Positions 17,170 to 23,140 of a stretch of 36,750 nucleotides of DNA are shown here, piece by piece. The stretch comes from a virus: positions 1 through 36,750 of IMG/VR virus record IMGVR_UViG_3300007734_000639; one strand, 5' to 3'. Within the stretch, counting starts at the first letter, position 1. Each line of letters begins with the position of its first letter. A program made the translations under genes and the position numbers. The notes under the pieces are model-generated. The model did not search any database, was not told where the DNA came from, and saw nothing but the letters and a program-made list of their open reading frames with translations.

Positions 17170-17445
17170 ATGCGCACCATCGCACTACTCGCAAGCATGG
17201 GCCTGCTTGCGGCGGCCGAACAGCCGAAACCGAAGCCCGAACTGTCCACCGCCGCGCGCATTGCGCTCGGCGCAATAGTCAGCGAGTCGAAAAAACTTGC
17301 TGACCAGCAAAAAGACCTGGCCTCCCAATACGAGGCGGTCAAATCTGAGGAATGCCAGCGCGTGTTCGGCTCGCAGAAATGCGACATCAACGGCGCTGGT
17401 CAACTGGTGCTGATTGCGCCTCCGCCGGCAGAGGTAAAGAAATGA
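17170..17445 (+). CDS. Small exported helical protein, unknown function
   Basis: 91 aa. N-terminal signal peptide MRTIALLASMGLLAAAEQ, then a Pro/Lys linker and a helical, coiled-coil-like region (about residues 30-60), followed by two cysteines eight residues apart (CQRVFGSQKC) and an Ala/Pro-rich end. It could be a periplasmic partner of the fibre-like protein upstream. A similar pairing of large fibre plus small exported helical protein occurs at 23348-25513. The ribosome site is weak. It overlaps the next gene as ATGA. Confidence 0.7.
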   Translation: MRTIALLASMGLLAAAEQPKPKPELSTAARIALGAIVSESKKLADQQKDLASQYEAVKSEECQRVFGSQKCDINGAGQLVLIAPPPAEVKK

Positions 17446-17927
17446 TATCCCCAAAGCTGATCCCGGCCATTTTGTTAGCGATTGCGGCGCTGCGGGGGCA
17501 GAGCCTACCGCCTTACGTGCAAACGCTTGAGGGAAAGTGGGTTAAGGCTGATTGGCCGCAGGTCACCACACGCCAAACGCAGCCCGGATTGAGTTTTCAG
17601 TACGCCACCATTGAGGTACCATCCCCGCCCATCTGCGGCAAAGACGACCGCAACCTAACGCCAAACATCGACCTCGTGCAGGTGTCCTGCATCGACTACG
17701 ACCGCCTAAAGGCGCAAGCACCGCAGTTTCCCTGGCCTACCGGGCGCGTCACGCAGGTACTCATCCATGTCCGCGAAGGCGACGCCGTGCGCGTGACGGT
17801 GGACGGCGTGCAGAAGTTCGCCGATCTCATCCGTGACGCCTGGGGCCGGCTGATTGCGCTGATCCAGTTCGACGGCACGGACTACAAGGCGGTGGCGGTC
17901 AAGGTGTATCGGGCGGTGGAGGAGTGA
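17442..17927 (+). CDS. Exported protein of unknown function
   Basis: 161 aa. ATG 17442 overlaps the upstream stop (ATGA). A signal peptide, MISPKLIPAILLAIAALRGQ, precedes 'LPPYVQTLEGKWVKADWPQV', and two cysteines about 20 residues apart (PPICG, VSCID) could form a disulphide. The C-terminal half looks like a small beta domain ('RVTQVLIHVREGDAVRVTVDG'). I do not recognise the family. Its place between the fibre and lysis genes suggests a surface or envelope role. A longer in-frame start at 17352 lies inside the upstream gene and is unlikely. Confidence 0.68.
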   Translation: MISPKLIPAILLAIAALRGQSLPPYVQTLEGKWVKADWPQVTTRQTQPGLSFQYATIEVPSPPICGKDDRNLTPNIDLVQVSCIDYDRLKAQAPQFPWPTGRVTQVLIHVREGDAVRVTVDGVQKFADLIRDAWGRLIALIQFDGTDYKAVAVKVYRAVEE

Positions 17928-18085
17928 AACTCCGCGCCGCGGCCGTAGTGGCCACTACCGACGATGGCGACAAGATCGGCGGGCCGTATTTCCTCCCGCT
18001 GGACCACGCCGCCAAAACCGAAATCAATCAGCTTGTGCGCGATCACGGGCCGCTGGACATCAAGCCGAAGGAGCACCATGTTTGA
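17924..18085 (+). CDS. Small protein of unknown function (GTG start)
   Basis: 53 aa, GTG 17924 overlapping the upstream stop as GTGA; the stop overlaps the next ATG region by 8 bases. It begins MKLRAAAVVATTDDGDKIGG and ends KPKEHHV. It is short but well placed in a fully coupled gene string, and its coding frame leads straight into the AAGGAG of the next gene. No homology recognised. Confidence 0.5.
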   Translation: MKLRAAAVVATTDDGDKIGGPYFLPLDHAAKTEINQLVRDHGPLDIKPKEHHV

Positions 18086-18506
18086 AGCCGAAGTAAAAGC
18101 CACATTCGCAGCGCAAGCGCGGGCCATGGCCGATCAGTTCAACCAGATCAAGCTTGACGACTACTTGGGGGCCTGCCGTAATTGGGCGATCCGTGCCAAT
18201 GGGCCGCCGCCTGTGGTTCCGCTCGGCTGCGTTGCGGAAGTAGAGTTTGAGCCGGTCTTTTCGCTGCGCATCGTTGGCACCGATACCCCCGTGTCAGACA
18301 TCAAGCCGGAATCCTTTTTGCCAAAGTTCGCCACCGACACGGACGCCGTAGGCGGGCCGGTTGGCGGGCCAATCCCCGGCGCACTGGGGAAGTTCTACGC
18401 GGCGGCCGGGACAAACCCGCAAGCGGGCGACGATTTCCGCATTGGCGGGTTCACCTACGTCTACAAGCGGCCCACCCCGTTCGGCGGGTTCTGGGCAAAG
18501 CTATGA
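18078..18506 (+). CDS. Phage protein of unknown function
   Basis: 142 aa. ATG 18078 has AAGGAG about 4 bases upstream, so I prefer it to the long in-frame extension to 17964. The N-terminal helix (residues 1-32, 'FEAEVKATFAAQARAMADQF') is followed by two cysteines (GACRNW, LGCVAE), a beta segment 'EVEFEPVFSLRIVG' and a Gly/Pro-rich region (GGPVGGPIPGALG) before 'IGGFTYVYKRPTPFGGFW'. No catalytic motif seen. It overlaps the next gene as ATGA. It might be tail- or lysis-associated from position only. Confidence 0.68.
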   Translation: MFEAEVKATFAAQARAMADQFNQIKLDDYLGACRNWAIRANGPPPVVPLGCVAEVEFEPVFSLRIVGTDTPVSDIKPESFLPKFATDTDAVGGPVGGPIPGALGKFYAAAGTNPQAGDDFRIGGFTYVYKRPTPFGGFWAKL

Positions 18507-18844
18507 ACTGGTGGAAAGGCGCTATCCGCGTGTTCTGGAACGTTTCGAAGCCTGTTGCGCCGCTGGCAATCCAGGCGGCGACAGCAGCCGCGGGCGTCCC
18601 GATGGTCGGTACCTGGCTCAACGCGGCGCTCTTTGCGCAAGACCGCGCCGATAGCGGGCCGGAACGCTTCACCGTTGGGCTCGCCGCCCTCCAGGTGGCG
18701 GCGCCGCTGGTGATTGACCAACTGGAGCGGCAATTGGGCGTCGATATCCCGGAAGAAGCCGCCGACGCCTACACCCGCGCGCAACTCCAGGCGCATGTTG
18801 ACCTGTTGAACGCGTGCGGTTTATTGCCGCGAAAGGGGGCCTGA
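18503..18844 (+). CDS. Small phage protein next to holin, unknown function
   Basis: 113 aa, ATGA overlap upstream and TGATG overlap with the holin. It starts MNWWKGAIRVFWNV and has an Ala-rich amphipathic segment (about residues 18-45), a second hydrophobic stretch 'FTVGLAALQVAAPLVIDQL', and an acidic helix after it. It may be membrane-associated and, with the holin, part of the lysis module. I do not recognise the family. Confidence 0.62.
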   Translation: MNWWKGAIRVFWNVSKPVAPLAIQAATAAAGVPMVGTWLNAALFAQDRADSGPERFTVGLAALQVAAPLVIDQLERQLGVDIPEEAADAYTRAQLQAHVDLLNACGLLPRKGA

Positions 18845-19272
18845 TGTTCGTGGCACCAACGACCGCATTTAAGGCGAAGATCGCCGCGATACCGGGGATG
18901 ATACTGGGCCTTTTATGGGGGCTTCCACCTTTGGTGATTGCACTGGTAGTGCTTCAAGTCCTCGACATCGCCAGTGGGCTTCTGGCCGCATGGGGAGACG
19001 GCGCCGTGTCATCGGATGCCGGGCGTCAAGGCATGACGAAAAAAGCGCAGATGTGGGTGTTAGTTGGCGCGGTCCATACGGTCTGTCAAGTGGGGCTCGT
19101 CCCGTTTGACGCGGGGCCGCATGTGGCGGGGCTGTTCTGCCTGGTCGAGGTGATTTCGATTATCGAAAACGCAGACCGATCAGGCGTGAGGCTTCCGGCC
19201 TTTATCGTGACGGCGCTGGCGAATGCGCGGACAAAACTGGAGGCGCCGCCGAATGGCGAACCTAAACCGTAG
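18844..19272 (+). CDS. Phage holin (holin_4_1 / toxin-secretion holin family)
   Basis: 142 aa inner-membrane protein expected to make the lethal membrane hole at lysis. Two to three hydrophobic segments are visible (about residues 19-52, 73-90 and 99-112). The family motif has 'VLDIASGLLAAW' followed by 'SSDAGRQGMTKKAQMWVLVG', matching D-x-x-(T/S)-G ... S-x-x-G-x-x-G-x-x-K-K. ATG 18844 overlaps the previous stop (TGATG). The C-terminus is cytoplasmic, Pro-rich and overlaps the next start by 20 bases. Confidence 0.85.
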   Translation: MFVAPTTAFKAKIAAIPGMILGLLWGLPPLVIALVVLQVLDIASGLLAAWGDGAVSSDAGRQGMTKKAQMWVLVGAVHTVCQVGLVPFDAGPHVAGLFCLVEVISIIENADRSGVRLPAFIVTALANARTKLEAPPNGEPKP

Positions 19273-20002
19273 CTGGAAGCGTTGGATAGCCACTGGCTGT
19301 CTGCATAGCACGCACGCCTGCGCGGAGTACCAGCGCAACGTCCGAGCATTCAAGGCGGCATTCCACCCGGATCGCCATATCGAGTTGGGAGACATCCTCG
19401 AAACCACTGCACTACGATCTGGCGCCCGTGGCACGAAGGATGAAGCCGAGCCGCTGGAGCCCGACGTGAACAAGGGGCTGGCGTGGCTCGCCGAAATGGA
19501 GCCGTCGAACTGGCTGCTGGGCAACCACGACGACCGCATTATCCAGCTCCTCTCGCACCCGTCCGCTATCGTCGCCGAGCTTGCCCGCCGCCTGTGGTCC
19601 GACATGCAAGCGGCAGCCGAGAAAGCGGGGACAAAGATCCACCCATACGACATCGAGCGAGGCTGGATTCGTGTGGGGAATATGTACATGGGCCACGGCT
19701 ACATGTACAACATCAACGCCCTGCGTGATCACGTCGAAATGATGGGCGGGAACGTGGTAATGGCTCACCTGCACGTAGCACACACCTTCCGCGCGCGCAA
19801 CCATGGCGGGCATTGGGGCGTATGCGTTGGGACCGGGGGCGACACACGCACGATGGCATATGCGCGGCGGCGGCGGCAGACCCTCGCCTGGAATCACGGC
19901 ATTGCCTATGGCGAGTACACGGATAGCGATTCGACCATCCACCTCCTCCAGTGGAACTGCGCGCACGGAGCAAAGGAGTCACCGCGATGGCTAATCTCCT
20001 AG
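19253..20002 (+). CDS. Calcineurin-like metallophosphoesterase
   Basis: 249 aa. Two-metal phosphoesterase. Motifs in order: 'GCLHSTH' (residues 15-21) for the first metal site, GD (46-47) in 'IELGDILE', GNHDDR (90-95), a His in 'GHGYMYN' and 'AHLHVAH' (GHxH-like). The substrate is unknown; phage enzymes of this fold act on nucleotides, phosphorylated nucleic acid ends or phosphoproteins. GGAGG 9 bases before ATG 19253 fixes the start. It follows the holin, where an endolysin is usually found, but has no peptidoglycan-hydrolase motif. Confidence 0.82.
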   Translation: MANLNRSWKRWIATGCLHSTHACAEYQRNVRAFKAAFHPDRHIELGDILETTALRSGARGTKDEAEPLEPDVNKGLAWLAEMEPSNWLLGNHDDRIIQLLSHPSAIVAELARRLWSDMQAAAEKAGTKIHPYDIERGWIRVGNMYMGHGYMYNINALRDHVEMMGGNVVMAHLHVAHTFRARNHGGHWGVCVGTGGDTRTMAYARRRRQTLAWNHGIAYGEYTDSDSTIHLLQWNCAHGAKESPRWLIS

Positions 20003-20220
20003 CGGACCTCGCCCGCGCGATCGCCGAAGGCGGGATAGAAACACCGCCCGAGGGGTATTGGACCACGTTACAGCACGCCGACGCTGCTGGCTTGAGCGTA
20101 CAGCAAACCAGCAAGATTTTGAAGGCCGGGGTGGCGGCGGGCAAAGTAGACCGGCGCAATTTTCGCGTGCAGAATGGCGCGCGCGTTGTGCCAGTCCCGC
20201 ATTACCGGGTGATCTCATGA
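19987..20220 (+). CDS. Winged-helix-type DNA-binding protein
   Basis: 77 aa. A helix-turn-helix is readable in 'YWTTLQHADAAGLSVQQTSK' followed by 'ILKAGVAAGKVDRRNFRVQN' with the wing in 'ARVVPVPHYRVIS'. The size and sequence 'AAGKV-R-F' fit small phage winged-helix proteins. AAAGGAG precedes ATG 19987. It overlaps the upstream phosphoesterase by 16 bases and the next gene as ATGA. It may be a late-stage regulator; the target is unknown. Confidence 0.7.
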   Translation: MANLLADLARAIAEGGIETPPEGYWTTLQHADAAGLSVQQTSKILKAGVAAGKVDRRNFRVQNGARVVPVPHYRVIS

Positions 20221-20561
20221 CCCACGAGCGCTGGGCGCTGCTGTTGGGCGAGTGGTGCGCGATCCTCGGGATCACCACGCCGCCAACGCTGGTATTCCTG
20301 CCAGCGCGCCGTATGCCGCAGGGTGTGGCGATGCTGACCGAGTGGTACTTGGCCCTCGAAAACGGCTGGCAAATCAAGGTCAGCACTGGCGACATGGACG
20401 ACCCGGAGGCGCTGTTGGTCCATGAACTCCTCCACGTCCGCACCGGCTGCACGGACCAGGCGCACGAGCCATGGATACGGGATCTGGCCGCCGCGCTGGT
20501 GGCGCTGAAGCGGCGGGTCAACTTTGTGCCGCAAAGTATCGATAAACCATTGAAAACATAG
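20217..20561 (+). CDS. HExxH-motif putative zinc metalloprotein
   Basis: 114 aa. Contains HELLH at residues 69-73 ('LLVHELLHVRTGC') followed by a helix, the core of zincin-type metallopeptidases. No third ligand can be fixed, though a Glu/His further on (HEPWIRD, residues 83-89) is a candidate. The N-terminal half carries 'LLLGEWCAILGITTPPTLVF' and beta strands. ATG 20217 overlaps the previous stop (ATGA); the longer in-frame start at 20058 lies inside that gene. The last codons carry the -35 element of the promoter for 20584. Confidence 0.68.
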   Translation: MTHERWALLLGEWCAILGITTPPTLVFLPARRMPQGVAMLTEWYLALENGWQIKVSTGDMDDPEALLVHELLHVRTGCTDQAHEPWIRDLAAALVALKRRVNFVPQSIDKPLKT

Positions 20562-20578
20562 GCAGTTAGTCGTATACT
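20550..20578 (+). promoter_or_regulatory. Sigma70-like promoter P1, predicted leaderless
   Basis: -35 TTGAAA (20550-20555), 17-base spacer, -10 TATACT (20573-20578). ATG 20584 follows after only 5 bases, so transcription should start at or within 1-2 bases of the start codon. There is no ribosome site. It shares TCGTATA around the -10 with P3 (23294-23322). Confidence 0.75.
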
Positions 20579-20583
20579 TAGAC

Positions 20584-21267
20584 ATGGTTAAATCAACACG
20601 GACAATCACCCGCGACCGCAAGTGTGTGGAGGCAATGCGCACGGCTGCCGAGTGTATCGGCGAGATCGAAAAAGATATGTCTCTTTTCGCGGTGACGCGC
20701 GGTCAGTTTTCCATGATCGACTGCGTGCGGCACTGCCTGGACAAAATGGGGCCGTCACGGCTGACGATCTGGACGTGGTGCATCGCCGATTACGAGATTG
20801 AGACATTTGAGTGGCTGTTACGGGCCGGCGGTATCACGGAGGCGTTGCTGGTGATTGACCGGGCCGGCGAACAACAGGTGGCGAAGACGCGGGGCTTTCG
20901 GGACGGAAGCATTGACAAGGCCGAAAAGCAGGGCGCGCTCATGCGGCGCTGGAAGGAAAAGTTTGGTCCTGAGTCTATCCGCGTCGTGCTGAATCACGCG
21001 AAGATTGCCACGCTCGACAACGGGACACACCGGGTGGTAATTCGCGGCTCCATGAATCTCAACCACAATCCGCGCTTCGAGCAATTGGATATAACGGAAG
21101 GTGCCGGGCCGTTTGAGCTGATTCAAGAAATAGAGAACTCACTGCCAGTGCTCGGCGAAAAGTACACGCGGCGCGAAGTCGAGGACGCAACAGGCGCGCA
21201 TTGTCTGTTTTCGGACGAAGAGTTGAAGCCGTTCCTCGCGGCAGAATTGAAGGTGTGGGCAAAATGA
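20584..21267 (+). CDS. Phospholipase-D-like (HKD) nuclease family protein
   Basis: 227 aa with a single PLD catalytic motif: H138-x-K140-x4-D145, then GSMN (155-158), and Glu166 in 'NPRFEQLDI'. Single-motif members act as dimers and usually cut DNA. The N-terminal 'AVTRGQFSMIDCVRHCLDKM' and 'LTIWTWCIADYEI' match a phage group whose role is not settled. It is read from its own promoter, apparently without a leader. It is coupled (ATGA) to a small TerS-like gene, which hints at a packaging- or DNA-end-related function (inference). Confidence 0.8.
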   Translation: MVKSTRTITRDRKCVEAMRTAAECIGEIEKDMSLFAVTRGQFSMIDCVRHCLDKMGPSRLTIWTWCIADYEIETFEWLLRAGGITEALLVIDRAGEQQVAKTRGFRDGSIDKAEKQGALMRRWKEKFGPESIRVVLNHAKIATLDNGTHRVVIRGSMNLNHNPRFEQLDITEGAGPFELIQEIENSLPVLGEKYTRREVEDATGAHCLFSDEELKPFLAAELKVWAK

Positions 21268-21512
21268 CGCGCGAAGAAATCGTCAAGGCACTACTGAAAG
21301 AAAAGAACCGGCCTGAAAAGGCCGGTTTGTACGCGGACTCATTTATCGAGTACCGCGCGGCGCAAGACAACATCGACAAGAACGGCTCTATCGTGGCCGA
21401 CCCAAGGAGCGGTGCCGCAGTGCCGAATCCATTCTTGACCGTGCGGGACAAAGCATTCGCCCGCCTGGAATCTCTTCACAAGGCGGGCGTTAAGGCTTCG
21501 GTGCTGTGGTAG
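21264..21512 (+). CDS. Small protein resembling the core of P27 terminase small subunits
   Basis: 82 aa. ATG 21264 overlaps the PLD gene stop (ATGA). The stretch 'YADSFIEYRAAQDNIDKNG' then 'SIVADPRSGAAVPNPFLTVR' and a C-terminal helix ending in 'ASVLW' resembles the C-terminal half of P27-family small terminases. The genuine terS is at 46-456, so this would be a second, shortened copy in an accessory site. Similarity is by eye only. The stop abuts the convergent reverse-strand gene with no gap. An intragenic hairpin lies at 21306-21327. Confidence 0.6.
   Translation: MTREEIVKALLKEKNRPEKAGLYADSFIEYRAAQDNIDKNGSIVADPRSGAAVPNPFLTVRDKAFARLESLHKAGVKASVLW
21306..21328 (+). repeat. Intragenic inverted repeat, terminator-like
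   Basis: AACCGGCC (21306-21313), loop TGAAAA, GGCCGGTT (21320-21327), T. A perfect 8-bp stem preceded by an A-rich run and followed by TTG, 40 bases into the small gene. Shape is that of an intrinsic terminator with a very short U-tract; it might attenuate transcription after the PLD gene. Confidence 0.5.
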
Positions 21513-21668
21513 TTAGCAGCGGTGGTTTCGCTGCAACGCCCGCGCTGCAGTCATAAGACCGCAGGGGCAGCGTGGGTACCGTAGCGGCGGGCCTCCGTTG
21601 CGCCCTCCGGTTTTGGTCTTACGGAGGGCTTGCAGCGCGACGGCGGAGGGGTTTTTCGTGGCGGTCAT
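21513..21668 (-). CDS. Small 'KNPxAVAL' protein with Cys/His cluster
   Basis: 51 aa, read leftwards. It starts MTATKNPSAVALQALRKTKT and ends with CPCGLMTAARALQRNHRC, a C-x-C ... H-x-C arrangement that could bind zinc. ATG overlaps the stop of the preceding gene (ATGA), and this is the last gene of its operon. Its N-terminus matches the protein at 22692-22883, the last gene of the second operon. Such 'KNPAAVALGR' proteins recur in acidobacterial and phage DNA with unknown function. An 8-bp inverted repeat GCCCTCCG/CGGAGGGC (21602-21629) lies inside. Confidence 0.65.
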   Translation of the reverse strand: MTATKNPSAVALQALRKTKTGGRNGGPPLRYPRCPCGLMTAARALQRNHRC

Positions 21669-21940
21669 CGGGTGGCCTCGATGGCATCCCACAGCGAATC
21701 CCATGTCGCCCGAGCCGCGTCGTCAATAAGCTGTTCGATTGCCATTCGGCGTTCGTCCTCTGTGTCTTCGTCTTCGATCTTTATCCCAGGCAGATCGCCA
21801 TTATATTCACCAGAAACCCATTCCTGTCGCCGTCGGCCTTCGTCGCTTACAATGTCGAATTCTTGCGCGGCCCACGTTCTTCCGATGTCATCGCATTCAG
21901 CGGCGATTTCGGCGGGGATCATTTCAGTGTTGACTCGCAT
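21665..21940 (-). CDS. Small acidic protein of unknown function
   Basis: 91 aa, strongly acidic ('EDEDTEDERRMAIEQLIDD'), with a helical C-terminus 'ARATWDSLWDAIEATR'. I chose ATG 21938-21940 (MRVNTEM) because AGAGGAG lies exactly 6 bases upstream; the in-frame ATG two codons earlier is too close. The acidic, DNA-mimic-like composition is compatible with an inhibitor of a host DNA-binding protein, but that is speculation. Confidence 0.65.
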   Translation of the reverse strand: MRVNTEMIPAEIAAECDDIGRTWAAQEFDIVSDEGRRRQEWVSGEYNGDLPGIKIEDEDTEDERRMAIEQLIDDAARATWDSLWDAIEATR

Positions 21941-21946
21941 GATCAT

Positions 21947-21976
21947 CTCCTCTGCGGGCTATGCCGCCCGCTGGCG
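21947..21976 (-). repeat. Stop-codon hairpin plus ribosome site, copy 1
   Basis: Read leftwards: the conserved CGCCAGCGGGCGGC (21976-21963), the last codons of the upstream gene, form a 6-bp stem GCGGGC / GCCCGC (21971-21966 with 21959-21954). The loop holds that gene's stop codon, and AGAGGAG (21953-21947) directly follows the stem. Copy 2 is at 23096-23127. Confidence 0.65.
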
Positions 21977-22150
21977 TAATATTAACTTCCACTTCGCATA
22001 TCCTCGTTCGATTGGGCAGCCGGCGTAATACCAGGCGTCAATATCGCCGTTAAGGTCGGCGGCTTCGCGCCGCGCTTGGGATTCTATAATCTGCGCTTTA
22101 CGCAGGGTGTCGGTGCGGGTGGTGTACCCGTAAAAAGTAACGGTGATCAT
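21959..22150 (-). CDS. Small protein of unknown function
   Basis: 63 aa, leftward. MITVTFYGYTTRTDTLRKAQ, then a helical middle and 'DIDAWYYAGCPIERGYAKW', ending in the basic RQRAA. GGAG (22157-22160) lies 6 bases before the ATG. Second gene of the operon read from P2. The final codons and stop are part of the repeated hairpin, so its termination may control the next gene by translational coupling. No family recognised. Confidence 0.62.
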   Translation of the reverse strand: MITVTFYGYTTRTDTLRKAQIIESQARREAADLNGDIDAWYYAGCPIERGYAKWKLILRQRAA

Positions 22151-22168
22151 CTCTATCTCCTGTGGTTG

Positions 22169-22513
22169 TTATTCCGCGCCGATAACGCGGGGGCGGCTTG
22201 CTTCCCAGGTGCGAAGCGCTGCTTTTGCAGCCTGGGCGGCAGTGTAAGAGGCGAAAGCCGGGCCGGTCTTGACCTGAGCGATAGCGGCGTTGACCATATC
22301 GAGCTTTTCCTGATCTAAGGCCAAGTGGCCGACGCTGGCGACGATAGCCGGGTGGGAGGCGAGGCGCAGCGGCTTTACTTCGTTCGCGCGGGTGAACTTA
22401 CCGGAACCTTCGCACTGGAACGCAATTGCGAAGGTGTGGTTATCAGTTACCGCCAGAAGGGCAATCGTTGCGCCGGAGGCGAAGGTTACGGTGGTTTTGT
22501 CTGCGCTGTTCAT
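22169..22513 (-). CDS. First gene of reverse operon B, unknown function
   Basis: 114 aa, leftward, start ATG 22511-22513 (MNSADKTTVTFASGATIALL). The N-terminal half is beta-rich ('ATIALLAVTDNHTFAIAFQC'); the C-terminal half is helical ('LDQEKLDMVNAAIAQVKTG', 'TAAQAAKAALRTWEAS'). There is no ribosome site: the -10 box of P2 ends 6 bases before the ATG, so the mRNA should be leaderless. It shares the first four residues and the promoter layout with the gene at 23141-23287, but not the rest. Confidence 0.65.
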   Translation of the reverse strand: MNSADKTTVTFASGATIALLAVTDNHTFAIAFQCEGSGKFTRANEVKPLRLASHPAIVASVGHLALDQEKLDMVNAAIAQVKTGPAFASYTAAQAAKAALRTWEASRPRVIGAE

Positions 22514-22519
22514 ACCTTA

Positions 22520-22548
22520 ACTATAAACCAACGCTGCATTACTGTCAC
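22520..22548 (-). promoter_or_regulatory. Promoter P2 (leftward), predicted leaderless
   Basis: Leftward -35 GTGACA (22548-22543), 17-base spacer, -10 TATAGT (22525-22520), 6 bases, then ATG at 22513. The -10-to-ATG stretch TATAGTTAAGGTATG is nearly identical to P3 (TATAGTTAAAGTATG). The predicted first transcribed base is the A of ATG. Confidence 0.72.
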
Positions 22549-22555
22549 CAATAAA

Positions 22556-22738
22556 ATGACCCGCCGCGCATTATTTTTTCTTGCAGCCGCTGAGGCGGAC
22601 AAACCGCCACCCGTCAGCGAACAAGCGATGAACCGGTTTGCTGGCTTGTGGAATGAGTACGTCGAGCGCCTGAAAATCGGCGTTATCGACCTCAAGCAGT
22701 GGCGGGCGGTGGCGCGGGAGTGGGAGCGGTTGCGGTAG
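22556..22738 (+). CDS. Small + strand protein between the two reverse operons
   Basis: 60 aa. MTRRALFFLAAAEADKPPPV, then 'MNRFAGLWNEYVERLKIGVI' and 'DLKQWRAVAREWERLR', a protein-like amphipathic helical C-terminus. ATG 22556 sits 8 bases beyond the -35 of P2, so it would be divergent from operon B. No clear promoter or ribosome site. A longer in-frame reading to 22325 covers the reverse gene and is unlikely. The 3' end overlaps the reverse gene 22692-22883 by 47 bases tail to tail. Moderate support only. Confidence 0.5.
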   Translation: MTRRALFFLAAAEADKPPPVSEQAMNRFAGLWNEYVERLKIGVIDLKQWRAVAREWERLR

Positions 22739-22883
22739 CGTTCGCCCGTCGCGCCGCCACCATCTTCGCTGCCCACTCCTCGCGCTGTTCCGGCGTCTTG
22801 GCGGCGTTGGGGCCTTTGGATACCTTAGCCTGTCCACCGCGCCGCCCGAGCGCGACGGCGGCGGGGTTTTTGGGTGTGGTCAT
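22692..22883 (-). CDS. Small 'KNPAAVALGRRGG' protein
   Basis: 63 aa, leftward, last gene of reverse operon A. It begins MTTPKNPAAVALGRRGGQAK, then 'EQREEWAAKMVAARR' and an Ala/Pro/Thr-rich tail. ATG overlaps the upstream stop (ATGA). The basic Gly-Arg-rich N-terminus suggests nucleic-acid contact, but the family has no known function to me. It is a counterpart of 21513-21668, which keeps the same first residues but has a Cys/His C-terminus instead. Confidence 0.68.
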   Translation of the reverse strand: MTTPKNPAAVALGRRGGQAKVSKGPNAAKTPEQREEWAAKMVAARRANATATAPTPAPPPATA

Positions 22884-23089
22884 GCGATTAAGCCTCGGTA
22901 CACGGCGGAAAACGAGTGGTTCGGCGTGACCGGCAAGCGGCGCCAACGGGGATCGTCATTTACCGCCCAGGCTTCGCGGATAAACTCGTAGGCAGCTTCG
23001 ACGCTGGGGTACTCGCCGGGCTGGAAGGCATCGCGCACGCTGGCGGCGGCTTCTGTTGCGGCGGCGGCGGATATGTTCGGGTTATTCAT
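22880..23089 (-). CDS. Small protein of unknown function, second gene of operon A
   Basis: 69 aa, leftward. MNNPNISAAAATEAAASVRD, then 'GEYPSVEAAYEFIREAWAVN' and 'DDPRWRRLPVTPNHSFSAVY'. AGAGGAG lies exactly 6 bases upstream of ATG 23087-23089, the same spacing as at 21940, so I reject the in-frame start at 23113. The middle looks like a short helical domain. It is coupled by ATGA to the KNPAAVAL gene. Confidence 0.66.
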   Translation of the reverse strand: MNNPNISAAAATEAAASVRDAFQPGEYPSVEAAYEFIREAWAVNDDPRWRRLPVTPNHSFSAVYRGLIA

Positions 23090-23095
23090 ATTCTT

Positions 23096-23127
23096 CTCCT
23101 CTGCGGGCTTCACGCCGCCCGCTGGCG
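23096..23127 (-). repeat. Stop-codon-type hairpin plus ribosome site, copy 2
   Basis: Leftward: CGCCAGCGGGCGGC (23127-23114) followed by an 8-base loop and GCCCGC, giving stem GCGGGC/GCCCGC (23122-23117 with 23108-23103), directly followed by AGAGGAG (23102-23096). It still spells RQRAA-stop in one frame, but here no gene enters in that frame, because the upstream gene stops at 23141. This looks like a remnant of a gene end kept as an RNA element. Confidence 0.65.
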
Positions 23128-23140
23128 TTTGGGGTGGAAG

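Noticed and set aside
22325-22555. Upstream extension of the 60-aa + strand ORF to 22325
   Set aside because: It runs antisense through the beta-rich reverse gene 22169-22513 and its promoter; only the part from 22556 looks protein-like.
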